From: an uncultured Alphaproteobacteria bacterium
GTDB taxonomy: Bacteria; Pseudomonadota; Alphaproteobacteria; Rhodobacterales; Rhodobacteraceae
Direction: 5' to 3'
DNA: 64,000 nt
NCBI GenBank assembly: GCA_902537235.1
Contig: CACBAO010000004.1
Span: 1-64,000 of the forward strand
Shown here piece after piece: positions 45,011-54,589 of the stretch (position 1 is the stretch's first letter; each line of letters opens with the position of its first letter). The notes beneath the pieces were generated by a model. The model ran no database searches. It saw nothing but the letters and a program-made list of their open reading frames with translations, and was not told the DNA's origin. Made by a program: the position numbers and the translations under genes.

Positions 45011-46177
45011 ATGATAAAATCATGTATCTTCAGCACTTTTTTGCTTTTTGCCTGTAGTAACGTTGTTCAAGGATTTTCGACTACCGCAAGGACAGCTCTA
45101 GTTATTGATAACACAACTGGTGAAGTTTTACTTTCTAAAAGCATTGATCGTCCAATTCCTCCGGCGTCAATGTCGAAATTGATGACACTATTTATGGTGT
45201 TTGAAAGTTTGGAGGAAGGAAAGATAGAAATGAATGATACCTTTAGAGTCTCAAAAAAAGCTTGGAAAAAGGGTGGGTCTAAGATGTTCCTTCGAGAAGG
45301 AGAGAACGTAACAATTGAAAATCTAATTAAAGGCGTCATCATCCAATCAGGAAATGATGCGTGTATCGTTTTGGCAGAAGGAATAGCTGGAACAGAAGAA
45401 AATTTTGCAGAACTAATGACCATAAGAGCGAAAGAGATAGGACTGACAAACTCCAATTTTACAAATTCCACTGGTTGGCCTGATCCTCAACACTATATGA
45501 CCTCAAGGGATCTTATTACCCTTGCAAATAAAATAAGGGAAGAATATCCATCCTATTACAAAATATTCGATGATTTGGAGTTTACCTGGGATGGGATTTC
45601 TCAAAAAAATAGAAATCCTTTGCTTTCTATGAATCTAGGTGCTGATGGGTTGAAAACTGGATATACTGAGGAAGCTGGTTATGGTTTAATCGCTTCAGCG
45701 AAACAAAACGGGAGACGAATAACTTTTGTTATTACTGGCCTTAAATCTATTGGGCAAAGAACCCGTGAAGCAAAAGGAATAACGACGTGGGCCTTTAAGA
45801 AATTTAAACTGGAAACTTTTTTTGAAAAGGGCTCCACTATTCTAGAAGCTCCAGTTTGGAGAGGTGAGAAAGAAACTGTAAAGATATCTGCTAGCAATGA
45901 TGTTCAAATCCTTCTTGCTAATGATTCAAAAGAAAAAGTTAAAATGCATGTTATCTTAAAAGAACCATTAGTAGCTCCCTTAAAGAGAGGACAAAGAATA
46001 AAAGGTCAGCTAGTAATTAAAACAAATCCCCTAATCAAGACTGATAATGAGAAAAAACAGCTATTTTTTCCTATAGAGGTTAGTGAAGATATAGATAAAG
46101 GAGGTTTGGCAAACAAACTAACAACTAATTTGAATACTTTGAAATCAAGTCTTTTTTCTCTATTTGGAACTAACTAA
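45011..46177 (+). CDS. dacA: D-alanyl-D-alanine carboxypeptidase (PBP5 type)
   Basis: 388 aa, periplasmic serine peptidase trimming peptidoglycan stem peptides. Signal peptide 1-22; SxxK at Ser53-Lys56 (PPASMSKLM), SGN in IQSGNDACI, and KTG in GLKTGYTEEAGYG. A PBP5 C-terminal beta domain follows. Stop and tmk start share bases (TAATG). Could equally be named dacC. Confidence 0.93.
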   Translation: MIKSCIFSTFLLFACSNVVQGFSTTARTALVIDNTTGEVLLSKSIDRPIPPASMSKLMTLFMVFESLEEGKIEMNDTFRVSKKAWKKGGSKMFLREGENVTIENLIKGVIIQSGNDACIVLAEGIAGTEENFAELMTIRAKEIGLTNSNFTNSTGWPDPQHYMTSRDLITLANKIREEYPSYYKIFDDLEFTWDGISQKNRNPLLSMNLGADGLKTGYTEEAGYGLIASAKQNGRRITFVITGLKSIGQRTREAKGITTWAFKKFKLETFFEKGSTILEAPVWRGEKETVKISASNDVQILLANDSKEKVKMHVILKEPLVAPLKRGQRIKGQLVIKTNPLIKTDNEKKQLFFPIEVSEDIDKGGLANKLTTNLNTLKSSLFSLFGTN

Positions 46178-46794
46178 TGAAAGGCTTATTTATTAGTTTT
46201 GAAGGTATTGATGGTTGTGGAAAATCTACACAGATAGATATCCTTTCAAAACACTTTACTAAAAAGAAAAAACCTTTTGTTAAAACAGAGGAACCTGGAG
46301 GAACCAAGGGATCAAATGAAATAAGGAAAATACTTCTTAAAGAGAATAATTTTAAATGGTCAGTTGAAACTGAGACTTTGCTTTTCATGGCTGCCAGAAA
46401 TGATCATGTAGAGAAAGTTATCAAGCCAGCCATCAAAGAAAATAAAATTGTTATTTGTGATCGATTTATGGATAGCACCTTAGTTTATCAAGGAATGCGA
46501 AGCAGTAAGGCTAAAACATTGAGCCTAAGCCTATTTAAACTGATAGCAATTAATCCAGATATTACATTTCTCATTGATATGGACCCTGAAATTGCTTTAA
46601 ACCGGGCATTGAGCAGACAAACTGATGAAGACAGATTCGAAAACTATGGAATTAATTTTCAATACAAATTACGAAAAAACTTTCTGGATATTGCGAATAA
46701 ACATACTGAAAGAATAAAGATTATAAATGGAGATCAAAACCCAGAAACTATTGCTTCTCAAATAATTGAAAACATAAATGAACTAATTCAATAA
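46177..46794 (+). CDS. tmk: Thymidylate kinase
   Basis: 205 aa; phosphorylates dTMP to dTDP. P-loop FEGIDGCGKST, TEEPGGTKGSNEIRKIL (DRX-like dTMP region), CDRFMDSTLVYQG and the lid segment SRQTDEDRFEN. Overlaps dacA by one base and is one base from holB, the usual alphaproteobacterial order. Confidence 0.96.
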   Translation: MKGLFISFEGIDGCGKSTQIDILSKHFTKKKKPFVKTEEPGGTKGSNEIRKILLKENNFKWSVETETLLFMAARNDHVEKVIKPAIKENKIVICDRFMDSTLVYQGMRSSKAKTLSLSLFKLIAINPDITFLIDMDPEIALNRALSRQTDEDRFENYGINFQYKLRKNFLDIANKHTERIKIINGDQNPETIASQIIENINELIQ

Positions 46795-46795
46795 T

Positions 46796-47857
46796 ATGAT
46801 AGATGAAAAAAATCTTACCGTTGAGGTGTCTTCAGATATTTTAGCTCCTTTTCTTATTGGGCATACGGAACAGATATCTTTAATATTACGTTCAATAAAA
46901 ACCAACAAAATTCCTAACGCGTGGCTTTTTCATGGACCTCTAGGAGTTGGAAAAGCCTCTTTAGCATTAAATGTAGCGAAGATATTATCAAATATTGATT
47001 CTTCAAAAACGGAGTGCATGAGTGACCTTTCTGAAAGTGATTTAAGAAACCCTAAAACATCTTTTAATTTTAATAATGTTTTTCACTGCAAAAGAAAATG
47101 GGATGATAGAAAGAAAGATTTTCAAAAGTATATTCCTATTGATGATATCAGAGATATTAATAAAAGATTTTCTTTATCTTCCACCGATCATTCTTATAAA
47201 ATTTGTATAATTGATACAACGGAAGACCTCAATCTGTCTGCATCAAATTCGCTCTTAAAGATGCTTGAGGAGCCCCCTAAAAACACACTTTTCATTTTAA
47301 TATCAAATAATCAGCAAGCTATTTTGCCAACGATCCTTTCCAGATGCCAAAAGGTAAGCTTCAAAAAGTTAAAGGTACAAGACCTTCGAGAAATATGCGC
47401 AGAGTTTTTAAAAAAAAACCAATTTAGTAATTCAGAAGAGACAGATTTACTATCTTCGTGCCAAGGCTCAGCAGGAAAGCTTCTAACCTTTATAGACAAG
47501 GAGTATATTAGTTATTTTAATAACATGAAAGCGTTATTATCAAATCTTCCAAATCTAAATAGAAGACAAATGATAACATTATTATCAAGAAACAAAGAAT
47601 ACCTTTATAGCAATGATCCAGATAAGTCTGCATTTGGCATCATTTTGCGTTTGATAGGTTCTATTGCAAAGCAAGAAATCAAGTTAAGAATAAACGCGAG
47701 CATAAAACCACCAAATACAGCCCTAATAGCAGCTCACTTGTATTCACAAATTTCACTTTTGAGACACCACTCAATCGAGTATAATCTCGATATGAAAAAA
47801 GTTGTCTTTCTTGCCATAAACATAATAGAACTAGCCTTTGAAAAATACAAAAGATAA
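46796..47857 (+). CDS. holB: DNA polymerase III delta-prime subunit
   Basis: 353 aa, AAA+ clamp-loader subunit. Modified P-loop FHGPLGVGKASLALNVA, the IDTTEDLNLSASNSLLKMLEEPP Walker-B region with LEEPP, and sensor-like LSRCQKVSF (SRC motif). The zinc-finger cysteines are largely missing. Overlaps the tatD frame by 20 nt. Confidence 0.93.
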   Translation: MIDEKNLTVEVSSDILAPFLIGHTEQISLILRSIKTNKIPNAWLFHGPLGVGKASLALNVAKILSNIDSSKTECMSDLSESDLRNPKTSFNFNNVFHCKRKWDDRKKDFQKYIPIDDIRDINKRFSLSSTDHSYKICIIDTTEDLNLSASNSLLKMLEEPPKNTLFILISNNQQAILPTILSRCQKVSFKKLKVQDLREICAEFLKKNQFSNSEETDLLSSCQGSAGKLLTFIDKEYISYFNNMKALLSNLPNLNRRQMITLLSRNKEYLYSNDPDKSAFGIILRLIGSIAKQEIKLRINASIKPPNTALIAAHLYSQISLLRHHSIEYNLDMKKVVFLAINIIELAFEKYKR

Positions 47858-48638
47858 TAAATCAGCTTTAATCGACAGCCATTGCCATTTGGACTTCAAA
47901 ACATTAAATGACGATCTTTTAGGTATATTGAGTAGAGCAAAATCTGAAGGTGTAACAAAAATGTTGACCATCGGGACAAATTTTAGAGAGATAAGCCAAA
48001 CTATTTCGACAAGTGAAAGATTTGAAGAGATCTTTTTCGCTGCTGGGGTTCATCCCAATCAACCATCTGAAAACTTAATATTTAAAAGTGGAGACTTATT
48101 GAAGATTTGTGAGCATAAAAAAATGATAGGAATTGGTGAAACGGGTTTAGATTTTCATTATTCATTGCATAGTAAAAAAGAACAAATTAATTCACTAATT
48201 CAACATATAGAAATCGCTAAGGAAGCAGATTTACCAGTTATAATTCACGCGAGAAACGCGGATACGGAAATTAGCAAAATTCTTTATCAGCAATACCGTC
48301 AAAGCTCTTTTTCGTGTGTTATGCATTGCTTTTCTTCAAGTGCTTATCTTGCAGAAAAGGCTATTGAAATGGGGTTTTTTCTGTCAATGTCAGGGATCAT
48401 TACATTTAAAAATTCTCAAAACCTTAGAGACATATTCTCTAAAGTTCCATTAGACAGACTTTTAGTGGAAACAGACAGTCCCTATCTTGCTCCGGTACCA
48501 CATCGAGGAAAATCCAACGAACCTGCTTTTGTATCCTTTATTGCTCAAAAGGGTGCCGAAATTTTAAATGTTGATGAAGATGTTTTTAGGAATCAGACCA
48601 CGAAAAATTTTTTTTCTCTTTTCAAGAAAGCAGTTTAA
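47838..48638 (+). CDS. tatD: TatD-family metal-dependent DNase
   Basis: 266 aa. ALIDSHCHLDF (HxH), GIGETGLDFHY, VIIHARNAD, VMHCFSSSAYLAEKAIEMG and LVETDSPYLAPVPHRGKSNEP are all family motifs. TTG start at 47838 inside holB; no other start precedes the HxH motif. metG, often found between holB and tatD, is absent here. Confidence 0.93.
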   Translation: MKNTKDNKSALIDSHCHLDFKTLNDDLLGILSRAKSEGVTKMLTIGTNFREISQTISTSERFEEIFFAAGVHPNQPSENLIFKSGDLLKICEHKKMIGIGETGLDFHYSLHSKKEQINSLIQHIEIAKEADLPVIIHARNADTEISKILYQQYRQSSFSCVMHCFSSSAYLAEKAIEMGFFLSMSGIITFKNSQNLRDIFSKVPLDRLLVETDSPYLAPVPHRGKSNEPAFVSFIAQKGAEILNVDEDVFRNQTTKNFFSLFKKAV

Positions 48639-48640
48639 AC

Positions 48641-49435
48641 GTGCTTTTTAAGTTTAAAATTTTGGGCTGTGGCTCATCAGGAGGAGTTCCTAGAGTTGGC
48701 TTCGGGTGGGGTAAGTGTGATCCTAAAAATAAAAAAAACAGGCGATTGAGATGTTCTTTACTGGTAGAAAAAATCTCCAAGTCAGAGAAAACAACCGTGT
48801 TGATAGATACAGGACCAGATGTGAGAGAACAACTTTTAACAGCAAACGTTATTGATTTAGACGCTGTTATATATACCCACGCACATGCTGATCATGTTCA
48901 TGGTATAGACGACTTAAGGACACTAGCTTACAAAAAGAAATCAAAAATTCCTTTATGGGCAGATAAAGCGACCCAAGAGAGGCTATTACAAGGTTTCTCA
49001 TATATTTTTAAAACACCAAATAAAAGCAAATATCCATCGATCTGTGAATTAAATTTAATTGAATCAGCAGATGTAAAAATCCAAGGTGCCGGGGGGGAAA
49101 TTAATTTTCAACCAATATCTGTTAACCATGGAGATATAGACTCACTCGGATTTAAAATAAATAATCTCGCATACATCCCTGACGTTCTTGATATTCCACC
49201 ATCTAGTTGGAAAAAGCTACAGGATCTGGATATACTAATAATAGACGCTCTTCGTAGGGATCCTCATCCTAGTCACACACATCTAGATAAAACACTTTTC
49301 TGGCTTAAAAAGCTCAAGCCAAAGCGAGCTATCTTAACAAACTTGCATAATGATCTTGACTATTCTGAGCTAAAGAAAGAGCTTCCAGAAAATGTTGAAC
49401 CTGCATTTGATGGTCTTGCGATAACCATAAAATAA
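48641..49435 (+). CDS. MBL-fold metallo-hydrolase (PhnP-like)
   Basis: 264 aa. GTG start 2 nt after tatD. GCGSSGGVPRVGFGWGKCDP at the N-terminus, THAHADHVHGIDDLR (HxHxDH), a later VNHGDIDSLGFKI and LTNLHNDLDYSEL. Resembles the PhnP/RNase-Z-like phosphodiesterases found after tatD in alphaproteobacteria. Its stop overlaps the next ATG. Confidence 0.9.
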   Translation: MLFKFKILGCGSSGGVPRVGFGWGKCDPKNKKNRRLRCSLLVEKISKSEKTTVLIDTGPDVREQLLTANVIDLDAVIYTHAHADHVHGIDDLRTLAYKKKSKIPLWADKATQERLLQGFSYIFKTPNKSKYPSICELNLIESADVKIQGAGGEINFQPISVNHGDIDSLGFKINNLAYIPDVLDIPPSSWKKLQDLDILIIDALRRDPHPSHTHLDKTLFWLKKLKPKRAILTNLHNDLDYSELKKELPENVEPAFDGLAITIK

Positions 49436-50370
49436 TGCTTTTCAAAATCACTATTGTAGTTCTCCCCGTTTTTGTACTAATAGCCCTAGGCTTTTTTTCT
49501 TCTTACCTACATTTATTAAATCGGCAGTTAGTTGATGGTCTTACAAAATTTTGTCAAGATTTTGGAATTCCATTTCTTCTGTTTTTCAATCTGGCAATTT
49601 TAGATCTTACTAGTGCTTTTAATATTGAACTCTTATTTTTTTTTTATATCTCAATGATAGTATCATTTATTATCATAAGTTGCGTTTCATTTTTAATATT
49701 TAACCAGCCATATAAAAATTCCATTATACTTGGATTTTGTGCAATGTTTTCTAATGGCGTGCTTTTGGGGCTTCCCATTAGCGAGCTAGCATTTGGAACA
49801 AACAGTCTCTTTGTTAATTATACTATAATTATTGGTCACGCACCATTGTGCTATTTAGTAGGAATTACATTTATAGAACTAGCAAAAATTGAAAACAACT
49901 CTTTTCTAATGGGAGTAAAAAGATCTTTAAAGGCAATTTTATCGAACAACCTAACTATAGGAATAATACTAGGCATAGGCTTCAGTTTATTAAAATTTGA
50001 ATTTTCAAAAACTACAGAGGAACTCCTTGAATTAGGCACGAGTTGGATTATACCAATTTCACTTTTTACAATGGGAGGCGTTTTATATCATTATAGGGTA
50101 TCGAAAGACTATAAAATACCTGCTACGATAATCTCTACATCACTATTAATCCAACCTGCCGTGGTTTATTTATTAGGCTCGCAATTTTCGAATATTGAAA
50201 TAGACTATTTAAGGAACGCAGTGATCATGGCTGCAATGGCTCCTGGCTTGAATGCATATTTTTTTGCAAACATGTATGGCGAATGCAAGGATATTGTTGC
50301 TACAACTATACTGACATCTACTGTGCTTACTGTATTTTCTTCTACTTTATGGATCTATTTTTTGAATTAA
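49435..50370 (+). CDS. AEC-family (auxin efflux carrier-like) permease
   Basis: 311 aa, about ten membrane helices in two halves. FCQDFGIPFLLFFNLA, FSNGVLLGLPISELAFG (conserved N-G-x-x-x-G-x-P region) and ILGIGFSLLKF are characteristic. Probably carries organic acids. Overlaps the MBL gene by one base, the last gene of the run. Confidence 0.9.
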   Translation: MLFKITIVVLPVFVLIALGFFSSYLHLLNRQLVDGLTKFCQDFGIPFLLFFNLAILDLTSAFNIELLFFFYISMIVSFIIISCVSFLIFNQPYKNSIILGFCAMFSNGVLLGLPISELAFGTNSLFVNYTIIIGHAPLCYLVGITFIELAKIENNSFLMGVKRSLKAILSNNLTIGIILGIGFSLLKFEFSKTTEELLELGTSWIIPISLFTMGGVLYHYRVSKDYKIPATIISTSLLIQPAVVYLLGSQFSNIEIDYLRNAVIMAAMAPGLNAYFFANMYGECKDIVATTILTSTVLTVFSSTLWIYFLN

Positions 50371-50371
50371 G

Positions 50372-50578
50372 CTATCTACCGAAATGAGTATTGAAGCTCT
50401 CTTGGCATAGTTTATAAGCAATACCCTCTTTGTTCATACCGCCAGTTCTGTGGCAGTGCGTTGCAACTGCGGCATCTTTATTTCCACTAACGAAATCTTG
50501 TGGTTTTTTGTAGAGCTTTGGGCCTCCACACGACATGCATAGACCAAATACAAAAAACAATATTGGAATTTTATTCAT
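50372..50578 (-). CDS. Small putative lipoprotein, 68 aa
   Basis: Starts MNKIPILFFVFGLCMSCGGPKLYKK: a short charged N-region, hydrophobic core and Cys14/Cys17 as possible lipidation sites. The rest has CHRTGG and LCQES. Four nt after the Sel1-repeat gene on the same strand, likely cotranscribed. Function unknown. Confidence 0.65.
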   Translation of the reverse strand: MNKIPILFFVFGLCMSCGGPKLYKKPQDFVSGNKDAAVATHCHRTGGMNKEGIAYKLCQESFNTHFGR

Positions 50579-50582
50579 CTCA

Positions 50583-51347
50583 TTACCTATTCTCTACTGC
50601 ATAAGTCATACACTCTTTAAACTTTTTTTCAATACATTTTCTAGATAGATGCTCAGCTCGCTTAATTTGTTCTGCGGACATTTTTGTTTCTAACTCCGTT
50701 CTCAATTGGATGCTTCTACTTATACTAGCAATGTCTCTCGAGAGAAACGTTGACAAGTTACAACTAACATGCGCAAGAGTTAAATCTTTCTCTACACCCC
50801 GTCCTAGAATAAAATTTGTGGCTAATGCTAAGTGGGCCTCGGGGTTTCCTAACTGGGCAGATTTTGAAAACCAAAAATGACTTTCTTTAAATTTCCCAAA
50901 CTCTTCTTGCAATAAAGAGGCAAGTCTAAATTGTGCAATATCACTTTGATTAAATGATGCCTGTGAATACCAGTAAAGTGCTTTCTCCTTATCGATATCA
51001 GTTCCCTCGCCCTTTTCATATTTAAGTCCAACGTTTATTTGGGCTTGAATATGGCCGGATGACGCAGCCTTTTTAAAAAAAAACAATGCCTCTTTATCAT
51101 TTTGCAAGATCCCATCATATAGAAACCCCAATAAAAAATCAGCCTCTCTACTGCCAACTTCAGAGGCTGATTTCCAACTCTGCAAAGCATCAGCATAGTT
51201 TCCTTCATCATAAAAATTTAGTCCCTCTCTTATAAGACCTCTCGGCGAGTCCCCTACTATCAAACTACTATTAAAAGATAACAAAATAGACAAAGCGAGG
51301 ATTGTTAATTTTGAAAAGTCGCTTTTAGGTTTTTTCTTTAGCAGCAA
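50583..51347 (-). CDS. Sel1-repeat (TPR-like) exported protein
   Basis: 254 aa. N-terminal hydrophobic segment LTILALSILLSFNSSLIVG as signal or anchor, then Sel1-like repeats: EADFLLGFLYDG, AQINVGLKYEKGEG, AQFRLASLLQEE and AHLALATNFILGRGVEKD. Such proteins scaffold protein interactions. Shares the 258-bp divergent spacer with the gene at 51606. Confidence 0.82.
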   Translation of the reverse strand: MLLKKKPKSDFSKLTILALSILLSFNSSLIVGDSPRGLIREGLNFYDEGNYADALQSWKSASEVGSREADFLLGFLYDGILQNDKEALFFFKKAASSGHIQAQINVGLKYEKGEGTDIDKEKALYWYSQASFNQSDIAQFRLASLLQEEFGKFKESHFWFSKSAQLGNPEAHLALATNFILGRGVEKDLTLAHVSCNLSTFLSRDIASISRSIQLRTELETKMSAEQIKRAEHLSRKCIEKKFKECMTYAVENR

Positions 51348-51445
51348 TTCAACATCTCCTTTTTTGGATCTTTATAGTTATACAACGATTGTCGTTTAAA
51401 GCACGTTTTATTCATTCATGATTTTTTAATGTTTTCCATATATTC

Positions 51446-51466
51446 TGTGGAAAACCCTGTGAATTA
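51446..51466 (+). other. Two DnaA-box-like 9-mers
   Basis: TGTGGAAAA (51446-51454) and TGTGAATTA (51458-51466) differ by one and two bases from the reverse of TTATCCACA. They lie in a divergent AT-rich spacer. Two weak boxes without clustering or origin genes do not support an origin. Confidence 0.2.
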
Positions 51467-51516
51467 GTAAGAAAACCTTTTACTAAACCTCTATTCAATA
51501 ATAGGTTCGACCGATA

Positions 51517-51533
51517 TGCCTAAAACTTAGGCA
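51517..51533. promoter_or_regulatory. Inverted repeat in divergent spacer
   Basis: TGCCTAA (51517-51523), spacer AAC, TTAGGCA (51527-51533): perfect 7-bp arms, 73 bp upstream of the start at 51606. A possible operator for the divergent pair. Confidence 0.35.
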
Positions 51534-51605
51534 GCGTAAAGAAATAACTCTTGTAAAAGATAAATATTTTTGTACATATGCAGAATTATGATTTGGAGTA
51601 ACAGA

Positions 51606-52028
51606 ATGATAAAAGATTCAGAACACGAAGAGCTTAGCGAAACAGTAGATAGCAACAAAATGCATAATATCACTTCTAAGGCTGGGAGACTGGCAATGGA
51701 GTTAGCAGCAGAAAAAAAACGTTTGGCACAAGAGCTTGAAGAACTTCAAGGCGAATATGATGATATTAAACCTCTGACACCAACAGGAACCAGAGATTGG
51801 TATGTAAAGTGGGGCTCAATGATATTAGGTGTCTTAGGTGTTTTTCTTATATCTGCAGAAATATACCTATTTGGCCAGTTAGCTTACTTAATCAGTGCAG
51901 TTGGCTGGATTTATGTAGGTATGCAGTGGGGAGATAGAGCTATAATGATAGGTTCTGCTATAAGTGGTACTGCCGTAGCCATGTTTTTAATTGAAAACCC
52001 AAAGCTCTTTGACCAATTATTCAATTAA
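51606..52028 (+). CDS. Hypothetical membrane protein with N-terminal coiled coil, 140 aa
   Basis: Start at the ATG 51606 with GGAG 8 nt upstream; an in-frame ATG at 51570 lacks one. Residues ~20-60 are charged and heptad-like (LAMELAAEKKRLAQELEELQ), then two or three membrane segments (SMILGVLGVFLISAEIYLFG ... AYLISAVGWIYVGMQ ... IGSAISGTAVAMFLI). Function unknown. Confidence 0.65.
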   Translation: MIKDSEHEELSETVDSNKMHNITSKAGRLAMELAAEKKRLAQELEELQGEYDDIKPLTPTGTRDWYVKWGSMILGVLGVFLISAEIYLFGQLAYLISAVGWIYVGMQWGDRAIMIGSAISGTAVAMFLIENPKLFDQLFN

Positions 52029-52049
52029 AAAGTGACATGCCTACTCAAG

Positions 52050-52892
52050 CTAAAAAGACTTTAAAAAATTATTTATCTTTTTAAAGGAGTCGCTCGCTAA
52101 ATGCAAAGGGCGACCTGCTAATAAACCGCCATCTACGACGAAGTCTTGACCAGTTACGAACGTACTCTCATCACTTGCAAGGTATATAGCCAAGTTAGCG
52201 ATATCTTCTGGCAACCCTGCTCTAGATATTGGTTGAAAGTCATTAAATGCGTCGCTTGATTTAAGATGATCATCACTAAGTGAGAGTTTTTCACCCTTTA
52301 ATTTCTGCCCCACACCAAATATTTCTGTTACTATTGCTCCTGGAGAAATTGAATTTACCCTTACATTATATTTTGCTAATTCAAGAGAAATGACTTTGCT
52401 AAAGTGTATTACTCCCGCTTTGGCAGCCGAATAGACAGAGCCTCCACAACCACCCCAATGGCCCGCAATACTTGCTGTGTTCACTATGCTACCGTTGTTC
52501 TGCTTACTCATAATTCTTGTCACTTCTCTGGTCCCAATAATGACACTAGTCAGAAGAAGATCTAAACTATGTTTTATTTTATCGTAAGAAATATCTTCAA
52601 TATTTCTAACAAAATCAGGTGCGCCTGCATTATTGAACATAGCATCAATTTTTCCGTAGTGACTAGATACTTCTTCAACGAGTGTGCAGATCTGATCTTC
52701 GTATAATACATCACACTTAATAAACCGGCACCTCTTTCCTAGCTCCGTTGCTATTTTTTTTCCTTCATCTTCTCTCCTACCAGAAATAACCACTTCAGCT
52801 CCATGAGAGATTGAATATTTTGCTATTTCAAGCCCGATGCCGCTTGTTGCTCCTGTAATAACAACCACTTTATCCAGTAATCTTTTTGCCAT
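52050..52892 (-). CDS. Short-chain dehydrogenase/reductase
   Basis: 280 aa from the ATG at 52892 (AGGAT upstream); a TTG at 52898 adds two residues. VVITGATSGIGLEIAKY (TGxxxGIG), FNNAGAPDF, NTASIAGHWGG, catalytic YSAAKAGVIHF (Tyr, Lys) and NSISPGAIVTEIFG. Full-length classical SDR with a C-terminal GQDFVVDGGLL. Substrate unknown. Same strand as the aminotransferase upstream, 29-nt gap. Confidence 0.92.
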   Translation of the reverse strand: MAKRLLDKVVVITGATSGIGLEIAKYSISHGAEVVISGRREDEGKKIATELGKRCRFIKCDVLYEDQICTLVEEVSSHYGKIDAMFNNAGAPDFVRNIEDISYDKIKHSLDLLLTSVIIGTREVTRIMSKQNNGSIVNTASIAGHWGGCGGSVYSAAKAGVIHFSKVISLELAKYNVRVNSISPGAIVTEIFGVGQKLKGEKLSLSDDHLKSSDAFNDFQPISRAGLPEDIANLAIYLASDESTFVTGQDFVVDGGLLAGRPLHLASDSFKKINNFLKSF

Positions 52893-52920
52893 GACCAATC
52901 CTATCCTTTACATTACTTAT

Positions 52921-54075
52921 TTATAGAAGATACTTCTTTTCTTTCATGAATATTTTAATTCTCTCTATACCATTTAATATCTCGGGTGTGCTTCTAGCAT
53001 AAGATAATCTAATCCATGACTTACCATTTATTGGATCAAAATCTATCCCCGGTGTTATAGCTACCCCTCCAATGTCTAACATTTTTTTTACAAAATCATA
53101 GCTATCAGACGAAAATTCACTGATATCTATGTATAAATAAAATGCGCCATCTGGAGGTGCTATATTATTAAAACCAAGTTCAGGTAACGCTTTTAATAAA
53201 TTCTCTCTATTCTCTTTGTAAGTCACGAGGTTTTTTTCTAATTCCACTTTACCCTCAAACGCTCCAATTGCTAATATTTGACTGGCGTGCGAAGCACATA
53301 TAAACATATTTTGCTGTATTCTTTCAACTATCCTCACATGTTCTTTAGGCACAACAATCCAACCTATTCTCCAGCCTGTCATAGAAAAATATTTTGAAAA
53401 AGAGTTTATTACATAGCAGTTATCACTAAACTCTAAGACAGTCGAAGGTTGCGTACAATATTGTATTCCGTGGTATATTTCATCGCTTATTAGTGAAATC
53501 TTTCTATCTGCACAATAATCCACTAAAGCCCCTAAAGGCTCTCTATCAATCATAGAGCCAGTAGGATTTCCTGGTGAGGCAATTAGTAAGCCATTAATAT
53601 TATAACGGCTTAGATCACTCGGAGTTGGTTGAAATTTATTTTTTTCAGTAGTGTTTATAAGTACCGGATCTAAATTGAGAGTTTTCATAATTTGCCGATA
53701 ACTGGGATAGCCTGGATTAGCTAACCCCACTTTGTCAAGGTTGTCAAAGAGTGCGGTGAAAGCAAGTATAAAACCTGCTGATGAACCACCAGTTATTATA
53801 ATCCTGTTCCAATCGACATCCAAGCCATACCAATCGCCATATAATTCGGCAATTTTTTTTCTCAAATCAGGTAGCCCCAGTGCTACCGTATAACCCATTG
53901 TATTATTTTCCATAGCTTTCTTTAAGAAATCCTTGGCGGCTTCTGGCGCTGAGGTTCCTGGCTGCCCAACTTCCATATGAACCACTGTTTGTCCTTTTTG
54001 TTCAATTGAATTAGCTCTTTCCATGATATCCATCACAATAAAGGGACTAATTATACTTCTTTTGGAACTTTTCAT
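52921..54075 (-). CDS. Class I/II pyridoxal-phosphate aminotransferase
   Basis: 384 aa. VVHMEVGQPGTSAPEA at the N-terminus, IITGGSSAGFILAF (PLP phosphate loop), ASPGNPTGSMID, LISDEIYHGIQY (Asp, Tyr) and the PLP Lys in INSFSKYFSMTGWRIGW. Aspartate/aromatic aminotransferase family. Probably cotranscribed with the SDR. Confidence 0.92.
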   Translation of the reverse strand: MKSSKRSIISPFIVMDIMERANSIEQKGQTVVHMEVGQPGTSAPEAAKDFLKKAMENNTMGYTVALGLPDLRKKIAELYGDWYGLDVDWNRIIITGGSSAGFILAFTALFDNLDKVGLANPGYPSYRQIMKTLNLDPVLINTTEKNKFQPTPSDLSRYNINGLLIASPGNPTGSMIDREPLGALVDYCADRKISLISDEIYHGIQYCTQPSTVLEFSDNCYVINSFSKYFSMTGWRIGWIVVPKEHVRIVERIQQNMFICASHASQILAIGAFEGKVELEKNLVTYKENRENLLKALPELGFNNIAPPDGAFYLYIDISEFSSDSYDFVKKMLDIGGVAITPGIDFDPINGKSWIRLSYARSTPEILNGIERIKIFMKEKKYLL

Positions 54076-54114
54076 GTTCTTTGATTATTAAAAATTTTCT
54101 CTTGCCATAGTGTA

Positions 54115-54573
54115 CTATTTAATGCGTTCACCTTTGAGTAATTCACAGTTTTCTAGACCAACTGCCATACAGGCTTCAGCCAGTTCCTTAGATTTATCAA
54201 TATTAGTCTCAGAAATACCAAACTCATCTTCAATAATTAAATGATAACCTATATCAACTTTATTATCGATTAAAGCTGCTAGATAAAAAAAAGAATGTGC
54301 AGCAACTAAGTCATTTTTCACCTTTTCGCTGTAAGCATAGAGATTTCCTAAAAATTCAAGCGCTGGGGAATACCCAGATTTCGCAGACAACTTTAAGTAG
54401 CTGATCCCTCCAAGAATGTCTGTCTCAACAGTCTGATCTATAGGTGAAATAAGCATATTACCTATAAAATATGTAGCAAATTTATTACCTCTTTGTGCTA
54501 GGGGAAGTAATACCTCATAAGTTTCCAAATGACTCTTTGCGTAAAAAAGGGATATGATGTCCTCTTCATTCAT
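54115..54573 (-). CDS. Sel1-like repeat protein, 152 aa
   Basis: Cytosolic, no signal peptide. Two or three Sel1-type helical pairs: ATYFIGNMLISPIDQ, GISYLKLSAKSGYSPALEFLGNLYAYSEKVKNDLVAAHSFF. Lies between the HPF and aminotransferase genes on the minus strand, 16 nt after HPF. Function unknown. Confidence 0.72.
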   Translation of the reverse strand: MNEEDIISLFYAKSHLETYEVLLPLAQRGNKFATYFIGNMLISPIDQTVETDILGGISYLKLSAKSGYSPALEFLGNLYAYSEKVKNDLVAAHSFFYLAALIDNKVDIGYHLIIEDEFGISETNIDKSKELAEACMAVGLENCELLKGERIK

Positions 54574-54589
54574 AATGCACTCGTTTTTA

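Noticed and set aside
45067..45471. Minus-strand 134-aa frame antisense to dacA
   Set aside because: Shadow of dacA, which holds intact SxxK, SGN and KTG motifs.
51446..51466. DnaA-like boxes suggesting an origin
   Set aside because: Only two imperfect boxes, no cluster, no origin-linked genes nearby.
51504..51513. GGTTCGACCG as a possible second tRNA T-arm
   Set aside because: Flanking bases cannot form the 5-bp T-stem or an acceptor; likely chance.
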